Source of the DNA: Labilibaculum filiforme
Lineage (GTDB): Bacteria; Bacteroidota; Bacteroidia; Bacteroidales; Marinifilaceae
Direction: 5' to 3'
Assembly (NCBI RefSeq): GCF_002843315.1
Contig: NZ_MVDD01000008.1
Span: 62,001-126,000, forward strand
Length of the DNA: 64,000 nt
Shown here piece after piece: positions 19,227 through 28,128 of the stretch (within the stretch, counting starts at the first letter, position 1; each line of letters opens with the position of its first letter). A program made the translations under genes and the position numbers. A model generated the notes under the pieces. The model saw only the letters and a program-made list of their open reading frames with translations, was not told where the DNA came from and did not search any database.

Positions 19227-19425
19227 CCCGTCAGTGGTTTTTTTACCCTGACGGTGCTTTTTAATTTTTCAATTCAGTACATCATTTTGAATTGAAAATA
19301 TTACGGTGCTCTGCACCATGTACATCATTAATTGAAATAGCCCGTCAGTGGTTTTTTTATCCCTGACGGTGCTTAATCTTTCAATTCTGAGTTGAAAATA
19401 TTACGGTGCTCTGCACTTCAAATAA
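19227..19425. repeat. tandem intergenic repeat: U-loop hairpins, copies 2 and 3
   Basis: Two units of about 110 bp. Each holds the hairpin CCGTCAG...CTGACGG (19228-19254 and 19342-19368) followed by an AT-rich stretch and the shared string ATTACGGTGCTCTGCAC (19300-19316 and 19400-19416). The block lies between the convergent ends of the xylan operon and the sensor gene and could terminate transcription from both sides. Confidence 0.8.
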
Positions 19426-19432
19426 AAATTGC

Positions 19433-22400
19433 TTACTGTTTATCGAAATACTTACTTGGCGTTTTGCCAAACAATTTCTTAAAGCAGGTACTAAAATACT
19501 TTGGATCGTCGAATCCCGAAAGGGTAGCCACTTCGTTGATGTTGTATTTGCCTTTCTGTAACAATTCCAAGGCATGTTTTAAACGAATTATTTTCACAAA
19601 ATCGTTTGGTGTCTGACCAATTAATGCCTTCAATTTTTCGTAAAGTAAACTTTTACTCACACCCATTTCCTGGGCAAAATCGTTCACGGCAAATTTTGGG
19701 TTATCCATTTGATTTTCGACCAATTGAACGGCCTTTTCAATAAAAGCTTTATCCTGAGCGTTAGCGTAGCTTACATCTTTTACAATGGGAGTTGTTGCAC
19801 TAAGAAATCGTTCTTTTACTCGCATTCGGTTACGAATCAGGTTGTCGATTTTGGTTCGTAAAATTACGATGTCAAAAGGCTTTGTAATATAATCATCAAC
19901 GCCAGTTTGCAGGCCTTTCATAATATCTTCCTTCTCGTTAAGGGCCGAAAGCAGAATGACAGGAATATGCGAAGTTTCGAAATTATTTCTTACGCTGTTG
20001 CTAAGGGTGAGTCCATCCATTTCCGGCATTTTCACATCCGAAATTAAAATATCAGGTTTCACTGTTGTGATATCGTTTAAAGCCACTTTTCCATTTTCGG
20101 CAAGCGAAACATTGTAGTATTCGCTTAAGCTGGTAAAAAGGTAGTTTCTTAACTCATCATTATCTTCAGCAATTAGTATTTTTGGCAATTTTTTACGTTC
20201 CGAAGCTGTTTTCTCTACTTGGTCGGAATTGATATCCATGTGTTCCACTTTTATTTCTTTAAGTGGCTTTACTTCAATAAAACTAACCTCTTTTCCGAAA
20301 TGCTCTTTTCCCCTTTTTAGAATGATATTGAATTCGGAACCTTTATCTTCTTCGCTTTCAAATTGTATTTTCCCTTTGTGCAGGGCCACATAATTTTTCA
20401 CCAGCAGTAAACCTATTCCTGTTCCTGGCACTTTCGAATTAATGGCATTTTCGCCCCGATAAAATTCTTTAAATAAATTGCCTTGTGCTTTTTTCGAAAT
20501 GCCAATTCCTGAATCTTTTACGGTAATCGACCATGTTTTTTTATCTGCGATAAGCGAAACATGAACGGTTCCATTGTTGGGCGTGTATTTAATGGCATTA
20601 GAAAGTAAATTTTCAATCACTTTATCCATTTTGGCCACATCGATGTATTCTTCTAATTTTTCTAATTCAGAGGAGAAACTTAAAACAATTTCTTTTCGCT
20701 CGGCCAGAGTTTTAAAATTCACCACTTTTCGTTGCAAAAAGTCATGCAATTCAATCTTACTCAATACCAATTGACTTTTGTCTAGGTCGGATTTCTGAAA
20801 ATCGAGTAGCTGACAAACCAGAGCATTTAGTTTATCGAGGTTGTTTACCGATAAATTAAGATAATACTTTCCTTTTTCCGATAATCCATTCTCCATTTTA
20901 AGTTCGTTAAGCGGAGCACTAACAAGAGTTAGCGGTGTTCTAATATCGTGTGCCGTATTGGTAAAGAAGTTGATCTTATCTTCAGAATTTTTCTTTTTAA
21001 TTCGAATTTGCAGATAAATAAAGATCCATCGTGCTATTAAAATCACCGTAAGGAAATACAGTAGTTTGGCCCAAAGAGTATTGTAAAAAGGAGGAAGTAC
21101 AGTTATTTCTATTTTTCTTTCGTCTAAAACAGTATCGGTAGAATAATCCAAGGCCTTAAGATGAAGCGTGTAATCTCCCGGCGATAGATTGGTATAGTTG
21201 GTCGATTTTCCAAAAGAGGGCAAACTCCAATTTTCGTCTAAACCTTCCAGTTTCGAGCTGTATTTTATTTCATCGGAACCAAAAAAACTAATGGAAGTAT
21301 AGCTAATTGAGAAGGAGTGCTGATAGTGTTTCAGGACAAGTTTGCTGGTGTTGTTAATCGATTTTTCGAGAGGAGAAGCTTCTTCGTCCGGAAACACGAC
21401 TTTATTAAACAAACTAAATTCCTCTAAATAGATTTTGGCCTTTTTTTCGGAGGGATTGATAGTTGAGGGGTAAAAACGAGTGACTCCATGATAAGAACCA
21501 AACAAAATTTCACCTGATTTACTTTTAAAACCAGCACATTGATTAAATGTCTTATCGGAGATGCCATCTTCAGTCGAGAAATTTTGAAAGTTTTCGTTAT
21601 TTGTGTTGAAGCGTGATATTCCATTTTCGGTGGAGAGCCATAAAAAATCACCATCGGGAACAATGGCGTATATATGATCGGAAGGAAGGCCATCCTCCAT
21701 GGTAAAAACTTTGGTATCTTTTAAAGTGGAGCTGTAGCGGAAAAAACCAGACCCTCGTGTACCATAGTAGATGTAATCTTTTTTATCTGGATAAATGCAA
21801 TAGACCTTGTATCGTTTCGAAATTAGATTTAGCAGGCTGGTGTTTTTATCGAAAAGGTAAAGACCTTGAGTACCACCAATGCACAATTCCTCTTTACTGG
21901 TCTCCTGAATGCTATTTATGTTAAGTTTATTGTATTGGATAAAAGATTGTGATTTATTATGGAATTGGCAAAGATTCCCATCGCGACCACCTATCCAAAT
22001 ATTTTTGTCGGAATCTAAACTTATTTCGAAAATATAGTTGGTTCCAATCGATTTTGAATTCGTTTCATCTTGAAGATAATGATGCTTCACCTTAAAGTCG
22101 GGGCCAATAACATAAGCACCTTTTGAGTAGGAACCGGCCCAGATATTGCCGTTTGCATCCTCGCACAAGTCAAGGAAAACAATTGTTTCATTTCCAGTAT
22201 TTGAAAAAAAATGTTGCCATTTCCCATTGCTTTTTTCAAGAAGACTTACTCCGTTGTTGGTTCCAAACCATAAATTTCCACTACAATCTTCTAGAATACT
22301 GTTCACAATACTGTTGCCGAGCGATTGCTCATTATTAATCTGATGGCTGATAATTTTAAATTTCAGTGCCGAAGGGTCGAGAATATTTACTCCGCCGGTG

Positions 22401-23371
22401 TAGGTGCAAATCCAGATTCTATTTTCTTTGTCTTTGTAGATATCGTAAATACCGTTGCCATTCATCGAAAATTGAATGTCTTCATCTTCCTGATAAATTT
22501 GTTTTACCTGAAAGCTATTTTGATCCACCAAATAAACTCCCATGCCATCCGATCCAATCAGTATTTCATTTTTGTTTAGTAATTCAAATTTACGAATCGG
22601 AACCTGAGGGAAATTTGTATTTATTTGCTTTAAATCAATAAGTTTTTGGTTTTCTAACTGATAGCAGTAAACGCCATCGTAAAAAGTACCAATCCAAATG
22701 GTTTTGCTCTGTTGATTATAAAATAAACTGTTTATTCGTTGATTCTTTCCCAGTTTAATATCCAAAGTCTGCAAGGCATTATTTTCAAAATCGTAGGAGT
22801 AAATTTTATCGAAAGTGGAACAAAGTAGCTTGTTAGTACCCATTAAACAAGTCGAAGTAATTAAAGCCTGTTTTAAGGGATATATCGAGAATTGCTGAAG
22901 GTGATTGTTTTTTAAAAAGAAAAGGCCATTGTCCGTTCCTACCCAAAGTGTATTTTCCTTATCAAAACAGGTAGTATTTACCCATAATTCGGGATGATAT
23001 TTATTTCGATGAAAGTTAAAGTGTAGCTCGAATCGATCGTTTTGGTAATTGAATCGGTAGATTTGTCCGATGTCGCTGTAAGCCCAAACTAAAGAGTCCT
23101 TATCTATTTTTAAATAATAGTTTTCGGGAGCATTGTCGCGAGGTGTAGAGGGCAGACTATAATTTTTGATTGTCTTTCCATCGAATCGATCTACACCAGT
23201 TTTGGTCGAAATCCAGATAAATTCCTTTTTGTCCTGCAACACATTAACAGTCTGTCGGCTACTTAGGCCTTGTTCTACATTTAAATGCCTGAATTCTTGT
23301 GCGTTTAGAGCATTTATTCCAGAAAAAAGGAAGACAAAGAAAATGATCGTAAGTAAAGCTCTTTTATTCAT
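19433..23371 (-). CDS. hybrid two-component system (HTCS) sensor/regulator of the xylan locus
   Basis: A 1312-residue fusion with a signal peptide (1-24). About 14 two-component-regulator propeller repeats form a periplasmic sensor (about 25-690), followed by a Y_Y_Y domain (about 690-765) and one membrane helix (about 770-790). A histidine kinase follows with phospho-acceptor His in FFTNTAHDIRTPLTLV (about 808) and an ATPase domain with VPGTGIGLLLVKNY. A receiver domain has phospho-acceptor Asp in ILISDVKMPEMDG (about 1110), and a C-terminal AraC-type DNA-binding domain (about 1215-1312) completes the chain. HTCS proteins bind an oligosaccharide in the periplasm and activate the adjacent locus. 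It is transcribed convergently to the xylan genes, and the ligand is most likely a xylo-oligosaccharide. Confidence 0.94.
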   Translation of the reverse strand: MNKRALLTIIFFVFLFSGINALNAQEFRHLNVEQGLSSRQTVNVLQDKKEFIWISTKTGVDRFDGKTIKNYSLPSTPRDNAPENYYLKIDKDSLVWAYSDIGQIYRFNYQNDRFELHFNFHRNKYHPELWVNTTCFDKENTLWVGTDNGLFFLKNNHLQQFSIYPLKQALITSTCLMGTNKLLCSTFDKIYSYDFENNALQTLDIKLGKNQRINSLFYNQQSKTIWIGTFYDGVYCYQLENQKLIDLKQINTNFPQVPIRKFELLNKNEILIGSDGMGVYLVDQNSFQVKQIYQEDEDIQFSMNGNGIYDIYKDKENRIWICTYTGGVNILDPSALKFKIISHQINNEQSLGNSIVNSILEDCSGNLWFGTNNGVSLLEKSNGKWQHFFSNTGNETIVFLDLCEDANGNIWAGSYSKGAYVIGPDFKVKHHYLQDETNSKSIGTNYIFEISLDSDKNIWIGGRDGNLCQFHNKSQSFIQYNKLNINSIQETSKEELCIGGTQGLYLFDKNTSLLNLISKRYKVYCIYPDKKDYIYYGTRGSGFFRYSSTLKDTKVFTMEDGLPSDHIYAIVPDGDFLWLSTENGISRFNTNNENFQNFSTEDGISDKTFNQCAGFKSKSGEILFGSYHGVTRFYPSTINPSEKKAKIYLEEFSLFNKVVFPDEEASPLEKSINNTSKLVLKHYQHSFSISYTSISFFGSDEIKYSSKLEGLDENWSLPSFGKSTNYTNLSPGDYTLHLKALDYSTDTVLDERKIEITVLPPFYNTLWAKLLYFLTVILIARWIFIYLQIRIKKKNSEDKINFFTNTAHDIRTPLTLVSAPLNELKMENGLSEKGKYYLNLSVNNLDKLNALVCQLLDFQKSDLDKSQLVLSKIELHDFLQRKVVNFKTLAERKEIVLSFSSELEKLEEYIDVAKMDKVIENLLSNAIKYTPNNGTVHVSLIADKKTWSITVKDSGIGISKKAQGNLFKEFYRGENAINSKVPGTGIGLLLVKNYVALHKGKIQFESEEDKGSEFNIILKRGKEHFGKEVSFIEVKPLKEIKVEHMDINSDQVEKTASERKKLPKILIAEDNDELRNYLFTSLSEYYNVSLAENGKVALNDITTVKPDILISDVKMPEMDGLTLSNSVRNNFETSHIPVILLSALNEKEDIMKGLQTGVDDYITKPFDIVILRTKIDNLIRNRMRVKERFLSATTPIVKDVSYANAQDKAFIEKAVQLVENQMDNPKFAVNDFAQEMGVSKSLLYEKLKALIGQTPNDFVKIIRLKHALELLQKGKYNINEVATLSGFDDPKYFSTCFKKLFGKTPSKYFDKQ

Positions 23372-23575
23372 TCCGCTAGATTGGTGTATTGCAAATAGAT
23401 TCTTTTCCTTTAAAATTCTATTCTACAGAGTTTGGCAAAATGTTGGGGGTACTGCAATTTTAGCCAAAAAATACGGGAATTACAAGGATTTTAGGAGGAG
23501 AGACAGAAGAGATTTTAAAGGTGTTTTTGGTAGGAAAATTGTTTGCTGTAGTTCTCTTGATGACGGAAAATGAAA

Positions 23576-23601
23576 ATCCCAAATCGGAAGGGAGTTGGGA
23601 T
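23576..23601 (-). terminator. terminator of the RES operon
   Basis: Arms ATCCCAA / TTGGGAT with a 12-nt loop. On the minus strand the stem is followed by TTTCATTTTCC, 27 bp after the stop of the RES-domain gene. Confidence 0.55.
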
Positions 23602-23627
23602 AAGAAATAATATCTTTTAAGAGAACC

Positions 23628-24647
23628 TTAAATATTCTGAGAGCGGATTTGAATATTTGTTATTTGCTGCTTATAAACATTAACACAATCAAAATTGTTT
23701 TGGTCAAATATTACAAGGTTTTTTCCACCTGAGTGTAACGAGCTTTCAAATAATATACCGTCAGCTTCAATTATGTATCTAATATATTCACAGATGAATT
23801 GTGTAGGAATATAATCTAGGTTAGAATCATATCTCCTGATGGGTTTTGATAGATCGGAGCTTATTAGTTGTTTCAATAAGGTACTCTTTACAAAATCTTC
23901 AATTTGTCCAATATGTTCGTAAAGGCTTTGTTCTTCCGTAAAATCGACTAAGACAATCGACTGATTGTTTTTGGCAATAAACTCTCCGATGCTTAGTTCG
24001 TCTAAATAAGATGATCTTGTTTCGTAAAGTGTTGTGGTAGGGCTTGTGCTCAAATACAGATAAGGTATTCCTTGTGGATTGGCTCTCCCTGCAGATGCGA
24101 TTTTTCGAGGAGGACATTTCATTTGGTCTAAAGGGTATGGATCTTGATCTGCAGATTCATTTATTCTTGCTCGGTAGAACGTTCTGGTACTATCTAATAA
24201 AATTTTCCTACTCAATAAACGATTCCACTCCAGCTCTTCTAATTCATCTAAATCTGTAATGAAACGCCTGTGTTTAAATAGTGTATCTTTTAGAATATGC
24301 CAATTATCGACACATTCAATAATTTCCTTGGTATAGCTATAATTGAGGTTTAAGTCTATATGTAGATCGGTGGAGAATGAAATGATGTCTTCCAGAAGAG
24401 TAGTGTCTTTTACTGCATCAGAAAAGAGGTTCCAATCACTATAAATAAGGTCATTAATTGGTTGGCCTTCATCATTCTTTTCGAATATATTTAAAAATTC
24501 AATGAAAAAATCTAATATTTCTTCTATCTCAACAAGTTGTACAGGATCAGGATTATTGCAATAATCACATATACCCATTGATGATACATTTGTTTTGATA
24601 AATCCTATAAGGTCTTCGTCCTTAAAGCAATTAATACAAACTTTCAT
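23628..24647 (-). CDS. zinc-ribbon, HEPN-like and RES domain protein (predicted NAD+ phosphorylase)
   Basis: A 339-residue protein. The N-terminus has two CxxC pairs (CINC at 4-7, CDYC at 27-30), a likely zinc ribbon, then an all-helical region to about 150 that matches the HEPN/RES N-terminal arrangement. The RES domain follows with its name-giving residues in order: Arg in TFYRARI (~157), Glu in TTTLYETRSS (~206) and Ser in FESSLHSGGKN (~304). Known RES toxins degrade NAD+ by phosphorolysis, and their usual Xre antitoxin is absent here. It is the last gene of a three-gene operon, 11 bp after the sce7725-like gene. That context suggests an effector in a defence module; this is inference. Confidence 0.8.
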   Translation of the reverse strand: MKVCINCFKDEDLIGFIKTNVSSMGICDYCNNPDPVQLVEIEEILDFFIEFLNIFEKNDEGQPINDLIYSDWNLFSDAVKDTTLLEDIISFSTDLHIDLNLNYSYTKEIIECVDNWHILKDTLFKHRRFITDLDELEELEWNRLLSRKILLDSTRTFYRARINESADQDPYPLDQMKCPPRKIASAGRANPQGIPYLYLSTSPTTTLYETRSSYLDELSIGEFIAKNNQSIVLVDFTEEQSLYEHIGQIEDFVKSTLLKQLISSDLSKPIRRYDSNLDYIPTQFICEYIRYIIEADGILFESSLHSGGKNLVIFDQNNFDCVNVYKQQITNIQIRSQNI

Positions 24648-24658
24648 GCGTGATTATT

Positions 24659-25576
24659 TTATAAAATAGAGTTAATTAGTTCCAAGTGGTTTTTGATTGT
24701 GATTTTTTTCACCATTCCTAAGCCAGGATATTTTTCTTGATTGTAATAATCTCTTAGTTCATTGGATGCATTGTTTTCGATATTTTCTTCGTCAAGAAAG
24801 TGAACAGCTTTTCGAGCAGCTTCAGCAAATTTTCCTTGGATGTTCTCGCGACCAAAATTTGATTCTGAGGTGAAATGTCTGATCCAAATTTCTTCATTTG
24901 CTTTTTGATAGGTTAGGTGAATAGATACAGCATAAGGAGTTGCTCCACCCTCCTTAAAATCACTGGTTAATACGGTATAATCAGAAAATCCTTGATAACC
25001 ATCTTCACCGAAGAATAAATGTTCTTCTGTAAATTTTTGTTCTGGTATTTCCAGATAGTCACTGTTTCTCTTTTGGGCTTCGAATTTATCATCAATTCGG
25101 ATAAAGAATTTATTATGTCCTCTTAGTGTTCTTTTTAGTGTTCTATTGTTACTAACAATATATTTAACTTGATCGGATTTAGCTAATGCTTCGAAATGTT
25201 CCGAAGAGGTATCAAGCATATCAGAGCATATTAACATTACATTTTCATAACCATTACTATGGATGGCAGTTCTAATTGCCAATATATTATTCGTCACGAT
25301 GAAAGTGGGAATCCAATTGTCTTTATTCTCTAATTCAATACTAAGTGATTCTGTGATATGCGAAGAATCTTCTATTTCTCCAACTTGAGGATTTAATATC
25401 AAGGCAAATTTTACTTCGCCAGCAATTAATCTAGGAATAGCAAGCTTAAGGCTGTTAAAGGTTTTTTTAACTGGCTCGATAATAGGAATTATTTGATTAT
25501 TGTCACCTCTTTGTTGAGCGTATTCACGAAGTGCAATTAGTTCGAATTGTCTTCCTCTTAAATAAGGGTAGTACAT
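24659..25576 (-). CDS. sce7725 family protein
   Basis: A 305-residue soluble protein beginning MYYPYLRGRQFELIALREYA, a start I recognise from the sce7725 family, which also resembles phage-type beta proteins (MYxPxLRxRQxE...). The motif IIPIIEPVK follows at about 30. The alternation of short strands and helices suggests a barrel-like fold, but the function is unknown. The family is known to occur next to sce7726 proteins, and that holds here: the sce7726-like gene ends 5 bp upstream. It could be a partner, sensor or inhibitor of the nuclease-like protein. Confidence 0.78.
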   Translation of the reverse strand: MYYPYLRGRQFELIALREYAQQRGDNNQIIPIIEPVKKTFNSLKLAIPRLIAGEVKFALILNPQVGEIEDSSHITESLSIELENKDNWIPTFIVTNNILAIRTAIHSNGYENVMLICSDMLDTSSEHFEALAKSDQVKYIVSNNRTLKRTLRGHNKFFIRIDDKFEAQKRNSDYLEIPEQKFTEEHLFFGEDGYQGFSDYTVLTSDFKEGGATPYAVSIHLTYQKANEEIWIRHFTSESNFGRENIQGKFAEAARKAVHFLDEENIENNASNELRDYYNQEKYPGLGMVKKITIKNHLELINSIL

Positions 25577-25581
25577 ATGGG

Positions 25582-26463
25582 TTAAATTTTAATTGGGGCG
25601 GTTAGTTTCAAATGAAGATTGTTGTAGTTTTTTTTATCTAGGTTCATTGCTAATCCAATTTGTCTTAATTCTTTGGGGAAAGAACTCAATTCATTCATGT
25701 TTGATTTTCTTTTTTTCATCTGATCAATGAATAAAGAATTCAAATTTTCTTGTGGAATGTTATGGATCATTTCAGAGCAAATTTGGAACATGTCAAAGCT
25801 TGTCATTTTGGGTAATGCACCATAGTACTTTTTCACAATGCTTTTGTATTCTTCTGTACGAAGGGATCTTATTAAAATATTGGCATCAATAGTATCGTTG
25901 CTTTTAGCAACTCTCACTTCTTCAAGTTTTAAAGAACGAGGATTTTCAACTATTTTGATAATTCCTATAGAGTTATCTTCTTGAATATATTTTTCAACTA
26001 GAGATTCATGAGTGACAATAAAATTCTCTTTGAATATTTTAGTGTAATCGTTAAGTTGTCCTTTTAATCTTGTACTGGAATCTAATTCTGTTTTTATTTC
26101 GAATGCTTTACTTGTACCGTTAAACATTACTGTATCGGCAATTGAAGTACCAACACGAAATTCATTAATTGCAATAGTGTCGTTGATACCATATTTATTA
26201 ATAAGAAGTTCGTTAATTAAGGTGTTTTTAAAAATATATTCGTTTCGGTAAGATTTTCTTAATTCTCCGTAAACAAAGCGAATATATTCATAGTAATTTT
26301 CAAATTGAGTGCCAATCTTTGCGTGGTCGTATTTTTTTATGTTGTAATTAATGAACGAATAATCATCATAGCGTAATAACTTTTTAAAGGCTGTGCTAGA
26401 AAAAACAGAGGAATAGCTTCTCAGTCTTTCAAGGTTTTTCTTATTTGTTAAGCTATGAGTCAT
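25582..26463 (-). CDS. sce7726 family protein, predicted PD-(D/E)xK nuclease
   Basis: A 293-residue soluble protein, first gene of the operon. Residues ~90-150 hold a restriction-endonuclease-like core. The expected order is Asp in VGTSIADTVMF (~110), the E-x-K pair in AFEIKTELDSS (~120-122) and a Gln-containing helix GQLNDYTKIF (~135). This matches the sce7726 family, where the same core is seen. A helical C-terminal half of ~140 residues has no recognised domain. The arrangement sce7726-sce7725-RES with gaps of 5 and 11 bp indicates one transcript. DNA or RNA as substrate cannot be told from the sequence. Confidence 0.78.
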   Translation of the reverse strand: MTHSLTNKKNLERLRSYSSVFSSTAFKKLLRYDDYSFINYNIKKYDHAKIGTQFENYYEYIRFVYGELRKSYRNEYIFKNTLINELLINKYGINDTIAINEFRVGTSIADTVMFNGTSKAFEIKTELDSSTRLKGQLNDYTKIFKENFIVTHESLVEKYIQEDNSIGIIKIVENPRSLKLEEVRVAKSNDTIDANILIRSLRTEEYKSIVKKYYGALPKMTSFDMFQICSEMIHNIPQENLNSLFIDQMKKRKSNMNELSSFPKELRQIGLAMNLDKKNYNNLHLKLTAPIKI

Positions 26464-26609
26464 TTGTTATTCTTTCTAAAGTAAATTTATAATTGCGTAA
26501 AAGTAATTAATCAATTTATAATAAAGGACAATTTCATGTGAATTGAATACCATTTCGAAGTTATGAAAAGCTGAAATGTAATCAAATTTATTTCGAGGAT
26601 ATATTTTTG

Positions 26610-26651
26610 AGACAGATTGCCACTGTCGCTTCGCTCCTTCGCAATGACAGA
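26610..26651. repeat. small palindromic intergenic repeat
   Basis: The stretch from GACAGATTGCCACTGTCGC to CCTTCGCAATGACAG has ATTGC / GCAAT arms and internal TTCGC repeats. It is more GC-rich than its surroundings and resembles the dispersed repeats near gene ends in many bacteria. No further copy is present in this window. Confidence 0.45.
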
Positions 26652-26670
26652 ATAAATGGTGGTGAAGAGT

Positions 26671-27549
26671 TTACAATCCCCTCATCCACTCCGGTCTTAA
26701 CTGCGCATTGGCCGGATCATTTAAAACACCATTAATCCGATTTAGCATCTCCTGTTTGTCACGAGGAAAATTGCCTCTCAAAATCAAGTAATTGGAGGCA
26801 TGATCGCTTCGGAAAATCGATTGGTTTAATTCTAAGTTTTCGATAAAAATTTTCATTTCGGCAATTAACTCTATGGTATTGAGAGGGATAAATTCGCCAT
26901 CGAACTTTTTCCTGAAACGTTCCTCTCCATAAGGATAGCTAATTACAAGAGTAGAGAGGAATTCGGGTTGTATTTCGTTCACTAATTTGGCAGAGTTGAT
27001 GGCATGTTGATGCGAGTAGTTTTTGCCACCCAATCCATTTAGAATCATCACCGAAAGTTTAATTCCTGCTTTTCGAGCTCGTTGCAGGGCACGACTCGTA
27101 CTTTCAAAAGTTTCCCCTTTGTTAATTGCGGTCAGTAGCTCATTATCTCCCGATTCAATGCCTACATAAAGTAGTTTTAGCCCTTTTCCGGCTAAAATCT
27201 GTAGCTCCTCGTCTGTTTTTGCTTCAATATCTTTGGGGATGGCATAGGCCGAAACACGAGTTAAGCGTGGAAAAGTAGTATTTAGTTGATCTAATATCCG
27301 CGAAAGCTTAGTAAAAGAGACTACCATCGCATTTCCATCGGCTAAAAATACTTTGCGATACTGATTGGCATAAGCCGACATAGAATCAATTTCAGCAAAA
27401 ACATCTTCCTCCTTACGAACCGAAAAATTTTTACTGCTATACATCTCGCAAAAAGCACATTTGTTCCAGGCGCATCCTAAACTTACTTGTAAAATAAGCG
27501 AATAGGCTTCACTTGGTGGTCGAAACAGTGGTTCGTGATAGTTGATCAT
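26671..27549 (-). CDS. radical SAM family protein
   Basis: A 292-residue protein. The ATG at 27549 is used; a longer frame to 27633 only translates the repeat region and adds a Trp/His/Phe-rich tail. The cluster motif CAWNKCAFC (residues ~26-34) binds a 4Fe-4S cluster. Its CX4CX2C spacing is one residue longer than the classic CX3CX2C and, as I recall, is usual in this branch with GC.xNKC.FC.MY. A radical SAM barrel follows with LLYVGIESGDNELL (~135). No accessory domain reveals the substrate, so the reaction is unknown. Confidence 0.8.
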   Translation of the reverse strand: MINYHEPLFRPPSEAYSLILQVSLGCAWNKCAFCEMYSSKNFSVRKEEDVFAEIDSMSAYANQYRKVFLADGNAMVVSFTKLSRILDQLNTTFPRLTRVSAYAIPKDIEAKTDEELQILAGKGLKLLYVGIESGDNELLTAINKGETFESTSRALQRARKAGIKLSVMILNGLGGKNYSHQHAINSAKLVNEIQPEFLSTLVISYPYGEERFRKKFDGEFIPLNTIELIAEMKIFIENLELNQSIFRSDHASNYLILRGNFPRDKQEMLNRINGVLNDPANAQLRPEWMRGL

Positions 27550-27608
27550 GTGGCAAAAGTAGAAAAAGAAGTGCCAAGTATCAAGTGCCAAGTGCCAAGT
27601 TAAAAGGA

Positions 27609-27990
27609 TAAAGTAACAAGTAGAAAGTAACAAGTTTCAAGTTGGAATCAAATCCTAAAATTTAAAATTCTCCCTTTTCAGGGGAGATGCCGACAGGCAG
27701 AGGGGTGATTTATTCATGGAACAGGAAAAGTAACAAGTGTAAAGTTTCAAGTACCCAGTTTTATGTTGAATCAAATCCTAAAATTTAAAATTCTCCCTTT
27801 GCAGGGGAGATGCCGACAGGCAGAGGGGTGATTTACTCACGAAACAGGAAAAGTAGCAAGTAGAAAGTAACAAGTTTCAAGTTGGAATCAAATCCTAAAA
27901 TTTAAAATTCTCCCTTTGCAGGGGAGATGCCGACAGGCAGAGGGGTGATTTACTCACGAAACAGGTAAAGTAACAAGTAGAAAGTATCAG
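27609..27990. repeat. three tandem ~120-bp repeats with palindromic core
   Basis: Units begin with ATCAAATCCTAAAATTT at 27647, 27770 and 27887 (periods 123 and 117 bp). Each holds CTCCCTTTGCAGGGGAG, a small hairpin, then GATGCCGACAGGCAGAGGGG, and ends in short repeats of the type AAGTAACAAGTAGAAAGT. A partial unit precedes the first. The repeats fill most of the 580-bp gap between the divergent radical SAM and acylphosphatase genes. They are nearly identical, so the duplication is recent. Confidence 0.92.
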
Positions 27991-28128
27991 GAGAGTTTCT
28001 GTAAATATATTTTATCTCATTCTTTAATTTGGGGGATGGATAAAATTTAATAGCCTGTTTTAATTACTAAATTTTAACCCTTAATTCATCATTTAAAATT
28101 CTATCTTGCATTTAAAAATTAGAATAAA

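Noticed and set aside
27550-27633. N-terminal extension of the radical SAM gene
   Set aside because: The added residues translate the AAGTGCCAAGT-type repeats and give a Trp/His/Phe-rich tail; the ATG at 27549 starts the conserved part.
27609-27990. CRISPR-like array from three regular repeats
   Set aside because: The units are contiguous ~120-bp tandem copies with no unique spacers and no cas genes nearby.
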